Origin: Geomonas azotofigens
GTDB lineage: Bacteria > Desulfobacterota > Desulfuromonadia > Geobacterales > Geobacteraceae
Direction of reading: 5' to 3'
DNA length: 64,000 bases
NCBI RefSeq assembly: GCF_018919395.1
Contig: NZ_JAHLME010000001.1
Span: forward strand, 682,001-746,000
Shown here: one piece after another, positions 26,379 to 35,003 of the stretch
Layout: the number at the start of each line of letters is the position of its first letter
Position numbering within the stretch: position 1 is the first letter of the stretch
Made by a program: the position numbers and the translations under genes
The notes under the pieces: model-generated
Seen by the model: the letters and a program-made list of their open reading frames with translations, nothing else
Databases searched by the model: none
What the model was told of the DNA's origin: nothing

Positions 26379-26558
26379 ATGAAGGTCCAGGACATCAAGG
26401 AAATAGCCCAAGGGATGAACATCTCCTGCGGCAAGCTGAAAAAGGGCGAGCTCATCCGCCTCATCCAAACCAAAGAAGGGAACATCGCGTGTTTCGACTC
26501 GGGGCAGTCGTCCCAATGCGGGCAGCAGGGCTGCCTCTGGGCCGAGGACTGCAACTGA
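26379..26558 (+). CDS. Small SAP-type protein with four cysteines
   Basis: 59 residues. The first half, VQDIKEIAQGMNISCGKLKKGELIRLIQ (shown here as VQDIKEIAQGMN then KLKKGELIRLIQ), is a SAP-like helix-extension-helix, a fold used for DNA binding. The second half, NIACFDSGQSSQCG then GCLWAEDC, has three further cysteines. Similar short SAP proteins ending in CLWREDC occur in Geobacter relatives. AAAGGAGAAG precedes the ATG. It sits just upstream of another small gene and beside ligD, in divergent orientation. A DNA-associated stress role is possible but unproven. Confidence 0.75.
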   Translation: MKVQDIKEIAQGMNISCGKLKKGELIRLIQTKEGNIACFDSGQSSQCGQQGCLWAEDCN

Positions 26559-26584
26559 CAACCTGTCTGGAGAGGAGGCGCCAC

Positions 26585-26752
26585 ATGGACTTCGACTACA
26601 CCAAGTACATTTACCTGCCGGACTGCAAGGACGGCTGCGGCGCCATAACGGACTGGTTGAGCAGCAGGGAAATGGCGCGCGAGGCGGGGGAGAACCACCA
26701 CAAGTCGACGGGTCACGATTGGGTCCTGATCGAGAAGATGCGGGAGGAATAA
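26585..26752 (+). CDS. Small hypothetical protein
   Basis: 55 residues, acidic, with two cysteines (LPDCKDGCGAITDWL) and a His pair (GENHHKSTGHDW). No family recognised and no signal or membrane segment. The ATG at 26585 follows GGAGG by six bases, 26 bases after the SAP-type gene, so the two are probably co-transcribed. A longer frame starting at 26489 would overlap the SAP gene and lacks a ribosome site. Confidence 0.6.
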   Translation: MDFDYTKYIYLPDCKDGCGAITDWLSSREMAREAGENHHKSTGHDWVLIEKMREE

Positions 26753-26860
26753 GGTCGTCATGTTATCGCGTTGCATGCTGACTGCAGGGGGGGAGAGCGG
26801 TTTTCCCGCGGGATGTGAACCGCGTGCAAACAAATACCTAAAGCTGATCCGGAGGAAAGC

Positions 26861-27301
26861 ATGAACAGAGACGACATTCTCGACCAATTGGAAAAACTGA
26901 TCCAGCTTGACGTGGATGCCACCCACGCCTATGACCAGGCCATCAAGAACGTGAACGAGGTGGTCATCAAGGACAAGCTGATCCAGTTCCAGGCGGACCA
27001 CCGCAAGCACATCGACCTCCTCTCCGCGAAGATGCTGGAGCTGGGCGGGACCCCGCCGGAGCTGACCTCGGATTTCAAGGGGTTCCTGATCTCCGGCTTC
27101 ACGGCCCTGCGTAGCCTGACCGGCTCGAAAGGGGCGCTGGAGGCGATGGAGAGCAACGAGCGCCTGACCACCAGCCGCTACGAGGAGGCCGCGAAGCTCG
27201 ACTTCCCGGTGGACATCTCGGCCATAGTGCGCGCCAACTACGCCGACGAGCAGCGCCACCTCTCCTTCATCCGCGAAGCGATCCCCACCCTGCGCAAGTA
27301 A
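26861..27301 (+). CDS. PA2169-type four-helix-bundle protein (DUF2383)
   Basis: 146 residues, all helical. It contains ferritin-like Glu/His-bearing helices (DVDATHAYDQAIKNV, FQADHRKHIDLL and ANYADEQRHLSFI). The pattern fits the PA2169/DUF2383 family, whose members may bind metal ions in a four-helix bundle and are often induced by stress. CCGGAGGAAAGC precedes the ATG. A strong terminator follows at 27341. Whether it binds iron cannot be decided here. Confidence 0.8.
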   Translation: MNRDDILDQLEKLIQLDVDATHAYDQAIKNVNEVVIKDKLIQFQADHRKHIDLLSAKMLELGGTPPELTSDFKGFLISGFTALRSLTGSKGALEAMESNERLTTSRYEEAAKLDFPVDISAIVRANYADEQRHLSFIREAIPTLRK

Positions 27302-27340
27302 GGAAGACAACGGACAATTGACAATGGACGGTTGACAAGG

Positions 27341-27381
27341 AAACCACCGGGGCAGTCACCCAAGCGGTCCCGGTGGTTTTT
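27341..27381 (+). terminator. Terminator of the PA2169-type gene
   Basis: AAACCACCGGG (27341-27351) pairs with CCCGGTGGTTT (27369-27379), 17-base loop, then T run. Confidence 0.8.
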
Positions 27382-27430
27382 GCGTTAGCGCGGCGGTACG
27401 CCCGCCTGCGCTGAACCGTGTTTACGGAGC

Positions 27431-27463
27431 AGCCCGGATCCTAGGATCCGGGCTCTTTTTTTT
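27431..27463 (+). terminator. Second tandem terminator (perfect 24-base palindrome)
   Basis: AGCCCGGATCCTAGGATCCGGGCT is a perfect palindrome, followed by C and nine T. It stands 49 bases after the first terminator, so it either backs it up or ends a small separate RNA. Confidence 0.8.
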
Positions 27464-27519
27464 CATTAACAGCGCACCCTCCGGTCCTCATCTTCTGCGA
27501 AAGTGCGTCTCGCGGGACG

Positions 27520-27547
27520 TTGACATGAACAATCACTAATGTATCTT
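27520..27547 (+). promoter_or_regulatory. Putative promoter of the trehalose/glucan operon
   Basis: TTGACA (27520-27525), 16-base spacer, TATCTT (27542-27547), about 70 bases before the treZ ATG. Consensus-based prediction. Confidence 0.5.
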
Positions 27548-27617
27548 TGGTGAGTATTTTTTCATGTTGGCGGCGGCGATCTCATGAGTGGGGCCGCCAA
27601 GGCTGGCGGAGGTGGAT

Positions 27618-29510
27618 ATGGTAGCGAGTGGCTGGCGCGTCGAACTGGGGGCTACGGTCTTGAAGGAGGGGGGGACGCAGTTCCGGGTCTGGGCCCCCAA
27701 GTCCAAGACGGTCAATGTCCTGATCCTCTCCGGCAAGGCAACCGGGACGGTGGTCATGCAGCCGGAGGGAAAGGGATACTACTCGATCACCGTCCCCGGC
27801 GTGGACCACGGCGACCGCTATCTCTACCAGCTCGACTCCGGGAAGACCTATCCCGACCCGGTGTCGCGTTGCCAGCCCGATGGCGTCCATGAGGCCTCGC
27901 AGGTGGTCGACCCGGACCAGTTCCAGTGGACCGAGGAGGGGTGGCAGGGGATCCCGTTGGAACGGTACCGGATCTACGAGATCCATGTCGGCACCTTCAC
28001 CAAGGACGGGACCTTCGAATCGGTGATCCAGCACCTCGACTACCTGGTCGACCTGGGCATCACCGCGGTCGAACTGATGCCGGTTTCCCAATGCCCCGGC
28101 AAGCGCAACTGGGGCTACGACGGCGTGTACCACTTCGCGCCGCAGAGCAACTACGGCGGTCCGGAAGGGCTGAGAAGACTGGTGAACGCCTGCCATAGGA
28201 AAGGGCTCGCCGTGGTGCTGGACGTGGTCTACAACCACTTCGGCCCGGAAGGATGCTACCTCGACGATTTCGGCCCCTACTTCACCGACAAGTACCGCAC
28301 CCCCTGGGGGCGGGCCATCAACCTGGACGAAGCCGACAGCGACCCCGTCCTGGAATACTTCCTCGCCAACGCGGCGTATTGGATCAACGAGTTCCGCTTC
28401 GACGCGCTGCGGCTGGACGCCGTCGACTGGATCTTCGACCAGACTCCCAAGCCCCTTTTGCGCCGCCTGGCCGACGAGATCCACCAGCACCGGGAGCGGC
28501 TGGGGCGGCAGATCCATCTCTTCGCCGAGAACGACACCAACGACGTGCGCCTGATCAATTCACCGGACAAGTGCGGCTTCGGCCTCGATGCCCAATGGTG
28601 CGACAACTTCCACCATGCCCTGCGGGCGCTCCTCACCGGCGAGGTAACCGGTTATTACGAGGACTTCGGGCAGTTCAGCCAGTTGCAGAAGGCCTTCGAG
28701 GAGGCTTTCGTCTATACCGGCCAGTATTCCCGGTACCGCCGCCGGCGCCACGGCGGACCCACCGAGAACCATCCCGGGTCGCAGTTCGTGGTCTTCTCGC
28801 AGAACCACGACCAGGTCGGCAACAGAAAGTGCGGCGACCGGCTGAGCGCGACGCTCCCCCTGAACCAGCTCCTGTTGGCGGCCGCCACGGTAATACTCTC
28901 CCCCTACCTGCCGCTGCTCTTCATGGGGGAAGAGTACGGCGAGCGTGCCCCCTTCCACTACTTCATCGACCATGGCGACCCGGAACTCATCGACCTGGTG
29001 CGCAAGGGAAAGCAAGAGGAGCATGCATCGGGGATCTGCGAGGGGGAAATACCGGACCCAGCCGCCCTCTCCAGCTTCGAAGAGTCGATCATCGACCTGG
29101 CGACGCCGAAAGAGGGGGAGCAGGCGGTGATTCTCGCCTTTTACAAGAAGCTCTTCGCGCTGCGCGGGAGCCTCCCGGCGCTGCAGGTGTTCCAGCGCGA
29201 TGCCATGGCGGTCGCGGGCCTTCCCGAGCAGAAGGTCCTCTTTCTGAGGAGGTGGAGCGGCGACAATTCGGTCGTCTGCCTGTTCAGTTTCAGCAACATT
29301 CAGCAGGAAGTCCCTCTCGCGCTGCCGCAGGGGAGTTGGCAGCGGGTTCTCGATTCGTCCGGGCAGCAATGGCGCGGTCCGGGAGAAGAGGCGCCGGAAC
29401 GGGTGGAGGGGGGAGCGGAGGGGAGCCAAAGGACCATGATTACGATCAACCCGTTCAGCGTGGTGGTCTACAGCACAACAATTTCAGGAGGACGCCATGG
29501 AGCAAGCTAA
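27618..29510 (+). CDS. treZ: Malto-oligosyltrehalose trehalohydrolase
   Basis: 630-residue GH13 enzyme that releases trehalose from maltooligosyl-trehalose. A CBM48-like N-terminal domain (TQFRVWAPKSKTVNVLIL) precedes the catalytic barrel. The barrel shows DVVYNHFG, the nucleophile in FRFDALRLDAV, the acid/base Glu in HLFAENDTND and the substrate motif FSQNHDQVGN. The start at 27618 is set by GGAGG five bases upstream; a GTG at 27588 is in frame but lacks a site. It overlaps the GH57 gene by 14 bases. Together with TreY it makes trehalose from alpha-glucan. Length is normal for the family. Confidence 0.94.
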   Translation: MVASGWRVELGATVLKEGGTQFRVWAPKSKTVNVLILSGKATGTVVMQPEGKGYYSITVPGVDHGDRYLYQLDSGKTYPDPVSRCQPDGVHEASQVVDPDQFQWTEEGWQGIPLERYRIYEIHVGTFTKDGTFESVIQHLDYLVDLGITAVELMPVSQCPGKRNWGYDGVYHFAPQSNYGGPEGLRRLVNACHRKGLAVVLDVVYNHFGPEGCYLDDFGPYFTDKYRTPWGRAINLDEADSDPVLEYFLANAAYWINEFRFDALRLDAVDWIFDQTPKPLLRRLADEIHQHRERLGRQIHLFAENDTNDVRLINSPDKCGFGLDAQWCDNFHHALRALLTGEVTGYYEDFGQFSQLQKAFEEAFVYTGQYSRYRRRRHGGPTENHPGSQFVVFSQNHDQVGNRKCGDRLSATLPLNQLLLAAATVILSPYLPLLFMGEEYGERAPFHYFIDHGDPELIDLVRKGKQEEHASGICEGEIPDPAALSSFEESIIDLATPKEGEQAVILAFYKKLFALRGSLPALQVFQRDAMAVAGLPEQKVLFLRRWSGDNSVVCLFSFSNIQQEVPLALPQGSWQRVLDSSGQQWRGPGEEAPERVEGGAEGSQRTMITINPFSVVVYSTTISGGRHGAS

Positions 29511-31941
29511 GGAGCGTTTCGTCTGCATCCACGGGCACTTTTACCAGCCTCCCCGGGAAAACCCGTGGCTCGAGGCGGTGGAGATACAGGACTCCGCCTT
29601 TCCCTACCACGACTGGAACGAGCGCATCACCGCCGAGTGCTACGCCTCCAACTCGGCATCGCGCATCCTGGACGGCGACAGCCGCGTCATGGACATCACC
29701 AGCAATTACGCCAAGATCAGCTTCAACTTCGGCCCCACCGTCCTCTCCTGGATGGAACTGGCCGCGCCCAATATCTACAACGCCATCCTGGCGGCGGACA
29801 AGCAGAGCATGGAGTGGCGCTCCGGCCACGGCTCGGCCATCGCCCAGGTCTACAACCACATGATCATGCCGCTTGCCAACGCGCGCGACAAGCGCACCCA
29901 GGTGGTATGGGGCATCGCGGACTTCCAGAAGCGCTTCGGCCGCTTCCCCGAGGGGATGTGGCTCGCGGAGACCGCGGTCGACCTGGAGACCCTGGGAATA
30001 CTGGCCGAACAGGGGATCAAGTACACCGTGCTCGCGCCGCACCAGGCGGAAGCGTACCGCGCGCTGGGGACCGAGGAGTGGACCGAGGCCGAGATCGACC
30101 CGACCCGGTCCTACCTCTGCAAGCTCCCCTCCGGGCGCTCCATCACCCTGTTCTTCTACGACGGTCCCATATCGCGGGCGGTGGCCTTCGAGAACCTGCT
30201 CGACAGCGGCGAGGCCCTGGCCGGGCGGCTGGTCGGCGGCTTCACCGAGGACCGGGACTGGCCGCAACTGATGCACATCGCCACCGACGGCGAGACTTAC
30301 GGCCACCACCAGAAGTTCGGCGACATGGCGCTCGCTTCCTGCCTGAACCACATCGAGGGAAACAACCTGGCCCGCCTCACCAACTACGGCGAATACCTGG
30401 AACTCTGCCCCCCCGCCATGGAGGTGAGGGTCCGCGAGCGGACTTCCTGGAGTTGCGCCCACGGAGTCGAGCGCTGGAACAGCGACTGCGGCTGCTCGGG
30501 CGGCATCCAGGGATGGAACCAGCAGTGGCGCACCCCGCTGCGCGCCTCGCTGGACTGGCTGCGGGACCGGCTGGCCAAGACCTTCGAGCAGAAGGGGCGC
30601 GAACTGTTCAAGGACCCCTGGCAGGCGCGCGACGCCTACATCGAGGTGATCCTCGACCGCGGCATGGAGCAGGCCGAGCGCTTCCTGGCCCGGCACGCCT
30701 CGCGCGAGCTCTCCAAGGACGAGAAGATCATGGCGCTCAAGATGCTGGAGATGCAGCGCCACGCCATGCTCATGTACACGAGCTGCGGCTGGTTCTTCGA
30801 CGAGCTCTCCGGCCTTGAAACCGTGCAGGTGATCGACTACGCGAGCCGCGCCCTGCAGCTCTCCGAGGGGATCGCCGAAGGTAACGTGGAAAAGGCGTTC
30901 CTGGACCGCCTCAAGGAGGCGAAGAGCAACATCCCCGACCACCACGACGGGCTCTGGATCTACCAGAACTTCGTGCTCCCGACCCGGCTCGACCTGGTCA
31001 AGGTGGGGGCCCACTTCGCTTTCAGCTCTCTTTACGAGGAGTACGAGGAGCACTCGCAGATCTACTGCTACGCCATCGCCAGGGAGGAGTACCACAAGCT
31101 CTCCAGCGCCGACGCGGTAATGGCCATGGGGCGCATCCACGTGGCCAGCGAGATCACCGAGGAGGAGACCTGCCTCACCTTCTGCGTGATGCGCATCGGC
31201 AGCCATGACTTCAAGGGGGGCGTGAAGGAGGTCTGCGATGCGGGGGACTACGCCGCCATGCGCGAGGAGATGAGCGGCGCCTTCGACAAGGGGCTCTACA
31301 CCGACCTGGTCACCCTGATGGACCAGCACTTCGGCACCCACAGCTTCTCGTTAATCAACCTCTTCAGCGACGAGCAGCGCAAGATCATCAACCAGATCAT
31401 CAGGCAGAACATGGAGGAGGAGATCGCCAGCTACCAGGAGATGTACGAGCGTAGCCGGCCGCTCATGGAGTTCGTCAAGGAGACCCGGGTCCCGGTGCCG
31501 CAGATTTTCATGGCCGTGGCGCAGCCCGCCCTCAACGAGGCGCTCAGGCACGCCATGAGCGAGGAGGAGGTGGACGCGGACCAGGTGCGCCGGATCGTGG
31601 GGCAGATCCGGAGCTGGGGCGTCGCCATCGAGGAGCCCGGTACCGAATACTTCATGAGGCGTCGGCTGGAGGAGATGTCCGGCCAACTGGTGCAGGACCC
31701 CTCCGACCTGAAGTTGATCGCCCGGATGCAGAAGTACATGGACCTTTTGAACGAGATCCCCGTCAACGTGGTGCTCTGGCAGATGCAGAACCACTACTAC
31801 CAGCTCGCCAAGACCGTTTACCCGGAGTATCTCTCCCGCTCCGCCGCTGGGGAGGAAGGGGCCGGCATCTGGCTGGACGCATTCAGGAAGCTCGGGGAAA
31901 CCCTGCGCTTCAACCTGGGGGCGGTGCTGCCGCAGGCCTAG
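29497..31941 (+). CDS. GH57 family glycoside hydrolase (DUF3536)
   Basis: 814 residues. It opens with the GH57 signature HGHFYQPPRENPWLEAVE. The probable nucleophile is Glu in FPEGMWLAETAVD, and the probable acid/base is Asp in MHIATDGETYGHHQ. The C-terminal half is the helical DUF3536 region. GH57 enzymes act on alpha-glucans (amylase, branching or 4-alpha-glucanotransferase). Which one applies cannot be decided, but a position between treZ and treY suggests trimming or rearranging of the glucan that feeds TreY. AGGAGG precedes the ATG inside the treZ end, so translation is coupled. Confidence 0.88.
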   Translation: MEQAKERFVCIHGHFYQPPRENPWLEAVEIQDSAFPYHDWNERITAECYASNSASRILDGDSRVMDITSNYAKISFNFGPTVLSWMELAAPNIYNAILAADKQSMEWRSGHGSAIAQVYNHMIMPLANARDKRTQVVWGIADFQKRFGRFPEGMWLAETAVDLETLGILAEQGIKYTVLAPHQAEAYRALGTEEWTEAEIDPTRSYLCKLPSGRSITLFFYDGPISRAVAFENLLDSGEALAGRLVGGFTEDRDWPQLMHIATDGETYGHHQKFGDMALASCLNHIEGNNLARLTNYGEYLELCPPAMEVRVRERTSWSCAHGVERWNSDCGCSGGIQGWNQQWRTPLRASLDWLRDRLAKTFEQKGRELFKDPWQARDAYIEVILDRGMEQAERFLARHASRELSKDEKIMALKMLEMQRHAMLMYTSCGWFFDELSGLETVQVIDYASRALQLSEGIAEGNVEKAFLDRLKEAKSNIPDHHDGLWIYQNFVLPTRLDLVKVGAHFAFSSLYEEYEEHSQIYCYAIAREEYHKLSSADAVMAMGRIHVASEITEEETCLTFCVMRIGSHDFKGGVKEVCDAGDYAAMREEMSGAFDKGLYTDLVTLMDQHFGTHSFSLINLFSDEQRKIINQIIRQNMEEEIASYQEMYERSRPLMEFVKETRVPVPQIFMAVAQPALNEALRHAMSEEEVDADQVRRIVGQIRSWGVAIEEPGTEYFMRRRLEEMSGQLVQDPSDLKLIARMQKYMDLLNEIPVNVVLWQMQNHYYQLAKTVYPEYLSRSAAGEEGAGIWLDAFRKLGETLRFNLGAVLPQA

Positions 31942-31954
31942 ACCGGGGGGACGC

Positions 31955-34939
31955 ATGGGAGCACCTAACCTGCCCGAAGCGCGCATTCCCAGCGCGACCT
32001 ACCGGCTGCAGTTCAACGCCGGTTTCACCTTTGCCGACGCCACCAGGATCATCGGCTACCTGCACGATCTCGGCATCAGCGACGTGTATGCCTCCTCCTA
32101 CCTCGCCGCCAAGGAGGGGAGCGTGCACGGCTACGACGTGGTGAACCAGACCATCCTGAACAAGGAGGTCGGGGACGAGCAGAGCCACCATGCCATGGTC
32201 GACGAGCTCTCCCGTCACGGCATGGGGCACATCCTCGACTTCGTCCCGAACCACATGTGCATCGAGAGCACGGACAACATCTGGTGGATGGACGTCCTGG
32301 AAAACGGCATGAGTTCCCCCTACGCCCACTTCTTCGACATCGACTGGGAGCCGGTGAAAAAGGAGCTGACCGGCAAGGTGCTCCTGCCCCTTTTAGGCGA
32401 CCAGTACGGCAAGGTGCTGGAGGGAGGTGGACTGCAGCTTCTCTTCCGCGAGGGCGCCTTCTACGTGCAGTGCTATTCCCTGCAGATCCCGGTCGAGCCG
32501 CGTAGTTACCTCCGCATCCTGCAGCACCGCCTGGACAGCCTTAAAGAAAAGGTCCCCCCCGACGCCGGGCCGGTCCAGGAACTGTTGAGCATCGAGACCG
32601 GGCTGCAGCACCTGCCGCTGGCCACCGAGCGCGACCCGGAGCAGATGGGGGAGCGCAACCGGGAGAAGGAGATCATCAAGAAACGTCTCTGGCAGCTGTG
32701 CCAGGAGTCGCCGGAAGTTATGGAGTTCATCGCCGAGAACGTCAGGATTTTCAATGGCAGCAAGGGGGAACCCAACAGTTTCGATCTCCTGGACCAACTG
32801 CTGCGGGAGCAGGTGTACCGTCTCTCCTACTGGCGGGTCGCCACCGAGGAGATCAATTACCGGCGCTTTTTCGACATCAACGCGCTGGCGGCGATTCGCA
32901 TGGAAGACCAGGCGGTGTACGACCTGACCCATGCCCTGCTCTTCAAGCTGATCCGGGAGGGGAAGGTGACCGGGGTGCGCATCGACCACGTCGACGGCCT
33001 CTACGACCCGGTGTCCTACCTGCAGAACCTGCAAAAGAGCGCGTACGTGCAGTTGCGCGGATGCGAGCCGGGTGGTGAGGGGGGTGGTGAGGGGGGTGGT
33101 GAGGGGGGCAACGGAGCGGAGGCGGAGTACTTCCGCGAGCTGGCGCGCGATCCCTTCTACCAGCCGCTCTACGCCGTGGTGGAGAAGATCCTGATGAAGG
33201 GGGAGCAGCTCCCCGAACAGTGGCCGGTGGCCGGCAGCACCGGGTACGAGTTCCTGAACAGCGTGAACGGCATCTTTGTGGACACGGAGGCCGCCAAGCA
33301 GTTCGACCGCATCTACGACCGCTTCGTCCAGGGCACCTCCGACTTCACCGAGATCGTCTATGAAAAGAAGAAGCTGGTGATGCAGGTCTCGCTCTCGGGC
33401 GAGGTCAACATGCTGGCGCACCAGTTGAGCAAGATCGCCGAAGAGGACCGCCTCACCCGCGACTTCACCTTGAACAGCCTGGCCCGCGCCATCAGCGAAG
33501 TGATCGCCTGCTTCCCGGTGTACCGCACCTACGCCACTTCCGCCTCGGTGCGCGACAAGGACGTGCAGTACATCGAGGCGGCGGTCTCCAAGGCCAAGCG
33601 AAGAAACCCCGCCATCAGCGGCTCCGTGTTCGATTTCGTCAGGGACGTGCTCCTCTTGAAGGCGCCCGAGCGCGCCGGCGAGGAGAGCCGCCGCGCTTGG
33701 CTCTCTTTCGCGATGCGCTTCCAGCAGATCACCGGGCCGGTCATGGCCAAGGGGCTCGAGGACACCGCCTTCTACGTCTACCACCGGCTCATCTCCTTAA
33801 ACGACGTCGGCGGCATGCCGGGCAAGTTCGGCACCACGCTGGAGGCCTTCCACGGTCAGAACCTGGAGCGCAACAAGAACTTCCCCCACTCCATGATCGC
33901 CACCTCGACCCACGATTCCAAGCGCGGCGAGGACGTGCGCACCAGGATCGACGCCCTCTCCGAGCTTCCGGAGTTGTGGCAGAAGTCGGTGGTGCGCTGG
34001 AGCCGGATCAACAAGGGGCGGGGCAGCCTGATCGAAAACCAGCGCGTCCCGGGCCGCAACGAGGAATACCTGATCTACCAGACCTTGCTGGGTGCGTGGC
34101 CCGCGGGGGAGCTCGACCAGGCCGGGTACGATGCCTTCAGGGGGCGGATCAAGGAGTACATGGTCAAGGCGCTGCGGGAAGCCAAGGTCAACAGCAGTTG
34201 GGTGAGCCCCAACGCCGCCTACGAGGATGCGGTGCTCGGCTTCATCGACGGCATCCTGGAGCAGTCGCCGGGCAACCCGTTCCTGCGCGAGTTCCATCCG
34301 CTGCAGAGGCGGCTTTCCCGCTGCGGGCTGTTCAGCTCGCTGTCCCAGGCCCTTTTGAAGATGACCGCCCCCGGCGTTCCCGACTTCTACCAGGGGACGG
34401 AGCTGATCGAGTTCACCCTGGTCGATCCCGACAACCGCCGCCAGGTCGACTACGACGCCAGGATCGATGCGTTGCGGGAGCTCCGGGCGCGCGAGGCGGA
34501 GATCGGGGCGCAGGCCCTGTGCCGCGAGCTCTTGGATCAAGGGGAGAACGGCAGGATCAAGCTCTTCCTCATCTACCAGGTGCTCAATTTCCGCAGGGAG
34601 AACCGGGAGCTGTTCGACAGCGGCGAGTACCTGCCGCTCGAGGCTAGGGGGGCGCGGGAGCGGCACGTCTGCGCTTTCGCCAGGAAGGGGAGCCAGAAGA
34701 CGCTGATCGTGGCGGCGGCGCGGCTGGTGGCAACGCTGATGCCGGAGGAGGGGAGCAGCCCGCTGGGCGGGGCGGTCTGGCAGGACACCGTGCTGCTACT
34801 CCCGGAAGGGGCGGGCGAGCGCTTCCGCAACGTGGTCAATGGCCAGCAGGTGGCGGCGGAGCGGGGCGAGGGGCGGCTGGCGCTGCCGCTGGCCACCCTG
34901 TTCTCCGAGGTGAGCGTGGCGCTGCTGGAGCGCGTGTAG
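31955..34939 (+). CDS. treY: Malto-oligosyltrehalose synthase
   Basis: 994-residue GH13 intramolecular transglucosidase. It turns the reducing-end alpha-1,4 bond of a glucan into the alpha,alpha-1,1 bond of trehalose. Signatures are IPSATYRLQFNAGFTF at the N-terminus, HILDFVPNHM, nucleophile region GVRIDHVDGLYDP, STGYEFLN and STHDSKRGEDVR. An insertion of Gly/Glu repeats near residue 372 (bases 33071-33106) sits in a loop and may be species-specific. It starts 13 bases after the GH57 gene. TreZ then cuts off trehalose. Confidence 0.95.
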   Translation: MGAPNLPEARIPSATYRLQFNAGFTFADATRIIGYLHDLGISDVYASSYLAAKEGSVHGYDVVNQTILNKEVGDEQSHHAMVDELSRHGMGHILDFVPNHMCIESTDNIWWMDVLENGMSSPYAHFFDIDWEPVKKELTGKVLLPLLGDQYGKVLEGGGLQLLFREGAFYVQCYSLQIPVEPRSYLRILQHRLDSLKEKVPPDAGPVQELLSIETGLQHLPLATERDPEQMGERNREKEIIKKRLWQLCQESPEVMEFIAENVRIFNGSKGEPNSFDLLDQLLREQVYRLSYWRVATEEINYRRFFDINALAAIRMEDQAVYDLTHALLFKLIREGKVTGVRIDHVDGLYDPVSYLQNLQKSAYVQLRGCEPGGEGGGEGGGEGGNGAEAEYFRELARDPFYQPLYAVVEKILMKGEQLPEQWPVAGSTGYEFLNSVNGIFVDTEAAKQFDRIYDRFVQGTSDFTEIVYEKKKLVMQVSLSGEVNMLAHQLSKIAEEDRLTRDFTLNSLARAISEVIACFPVYRTYATSASVRDKDVQYIEAAVSKAKRRNPAISGSVFDFVRDVLLLKAPERAGEESRRAWLSFAMRFQQITGPVMAKGLEDTAFYVYHRLISLNDVGGMPGKFGTTLEAFHGQNLERNKNFPHSMIATSTHDSKRGEDVRTRIDALSELPELWQKSVVRWSRINKGRGSLIENQRVPGRNEEYLIYQTLLGAWPAGELDQAGYDAFRGRIKEYMVKALREAKVNSSWVSPNAAYEDAVLGFIDGILEQSPGNPFLREFHPLQRRLSRCGLFSSLSQALLKMTAPGVPDFYQGTELIEFTLVDPDNRRQVDYDARIDALRELRAREAEIGAQALCRELLDQGENGRIKLFLIYQVLNFRRENRELFDSGEYLPLEARGARERHVCAFARKGSQKTLIVAAARLVATLMPEEGSSPLGGAVWQDTVLLLPEGAGERFRNVVNGQQVAAERGEGRLALPLATLFSEVSVALLERV
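33071..33106. repeat. 12-bp triplicate inside treY
   Basis: Three perfect tandem copies of GGTGGTGAGGGG, encoding Gly-Gly-Glu-Gly repeats in an apparent surface loop. Confidence 0.9.
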
Positions 34940-34948
34940 GAGAAGATT

Positions 34949-34984
34949 TCCCCCTCCCCAGCCCTCCCCCTCCAGGGGAGGGAG
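34949..34984. repeat. GC-rich palindromic repeat, treY-glgE gap
   Basis: CCCCCTCCCCAGCCCTCCCC followed by CTCCAGGGGAGGG. Inverse orientation of the copy at 37066. Confidence 0.85.
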
Positions 34985-35003
34985 CTTGTAACGAGGTGAG
35001 CCT

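Larger units (their letters stand above)
27302..27617. other. Intergenic region with two terminators and the treZ promoter
   Basis: 316 bases. In order: a short TTGACAATGGAC-type low-complexity stretch (27314-27338), two strong terminators (27341-27381 and 27431-27463), a 49-base GC-rich segment between them that could carry a very short transcript, and a promoter at 27520-27547. No protein-coding frame is convincing. Confidence 0.7.
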
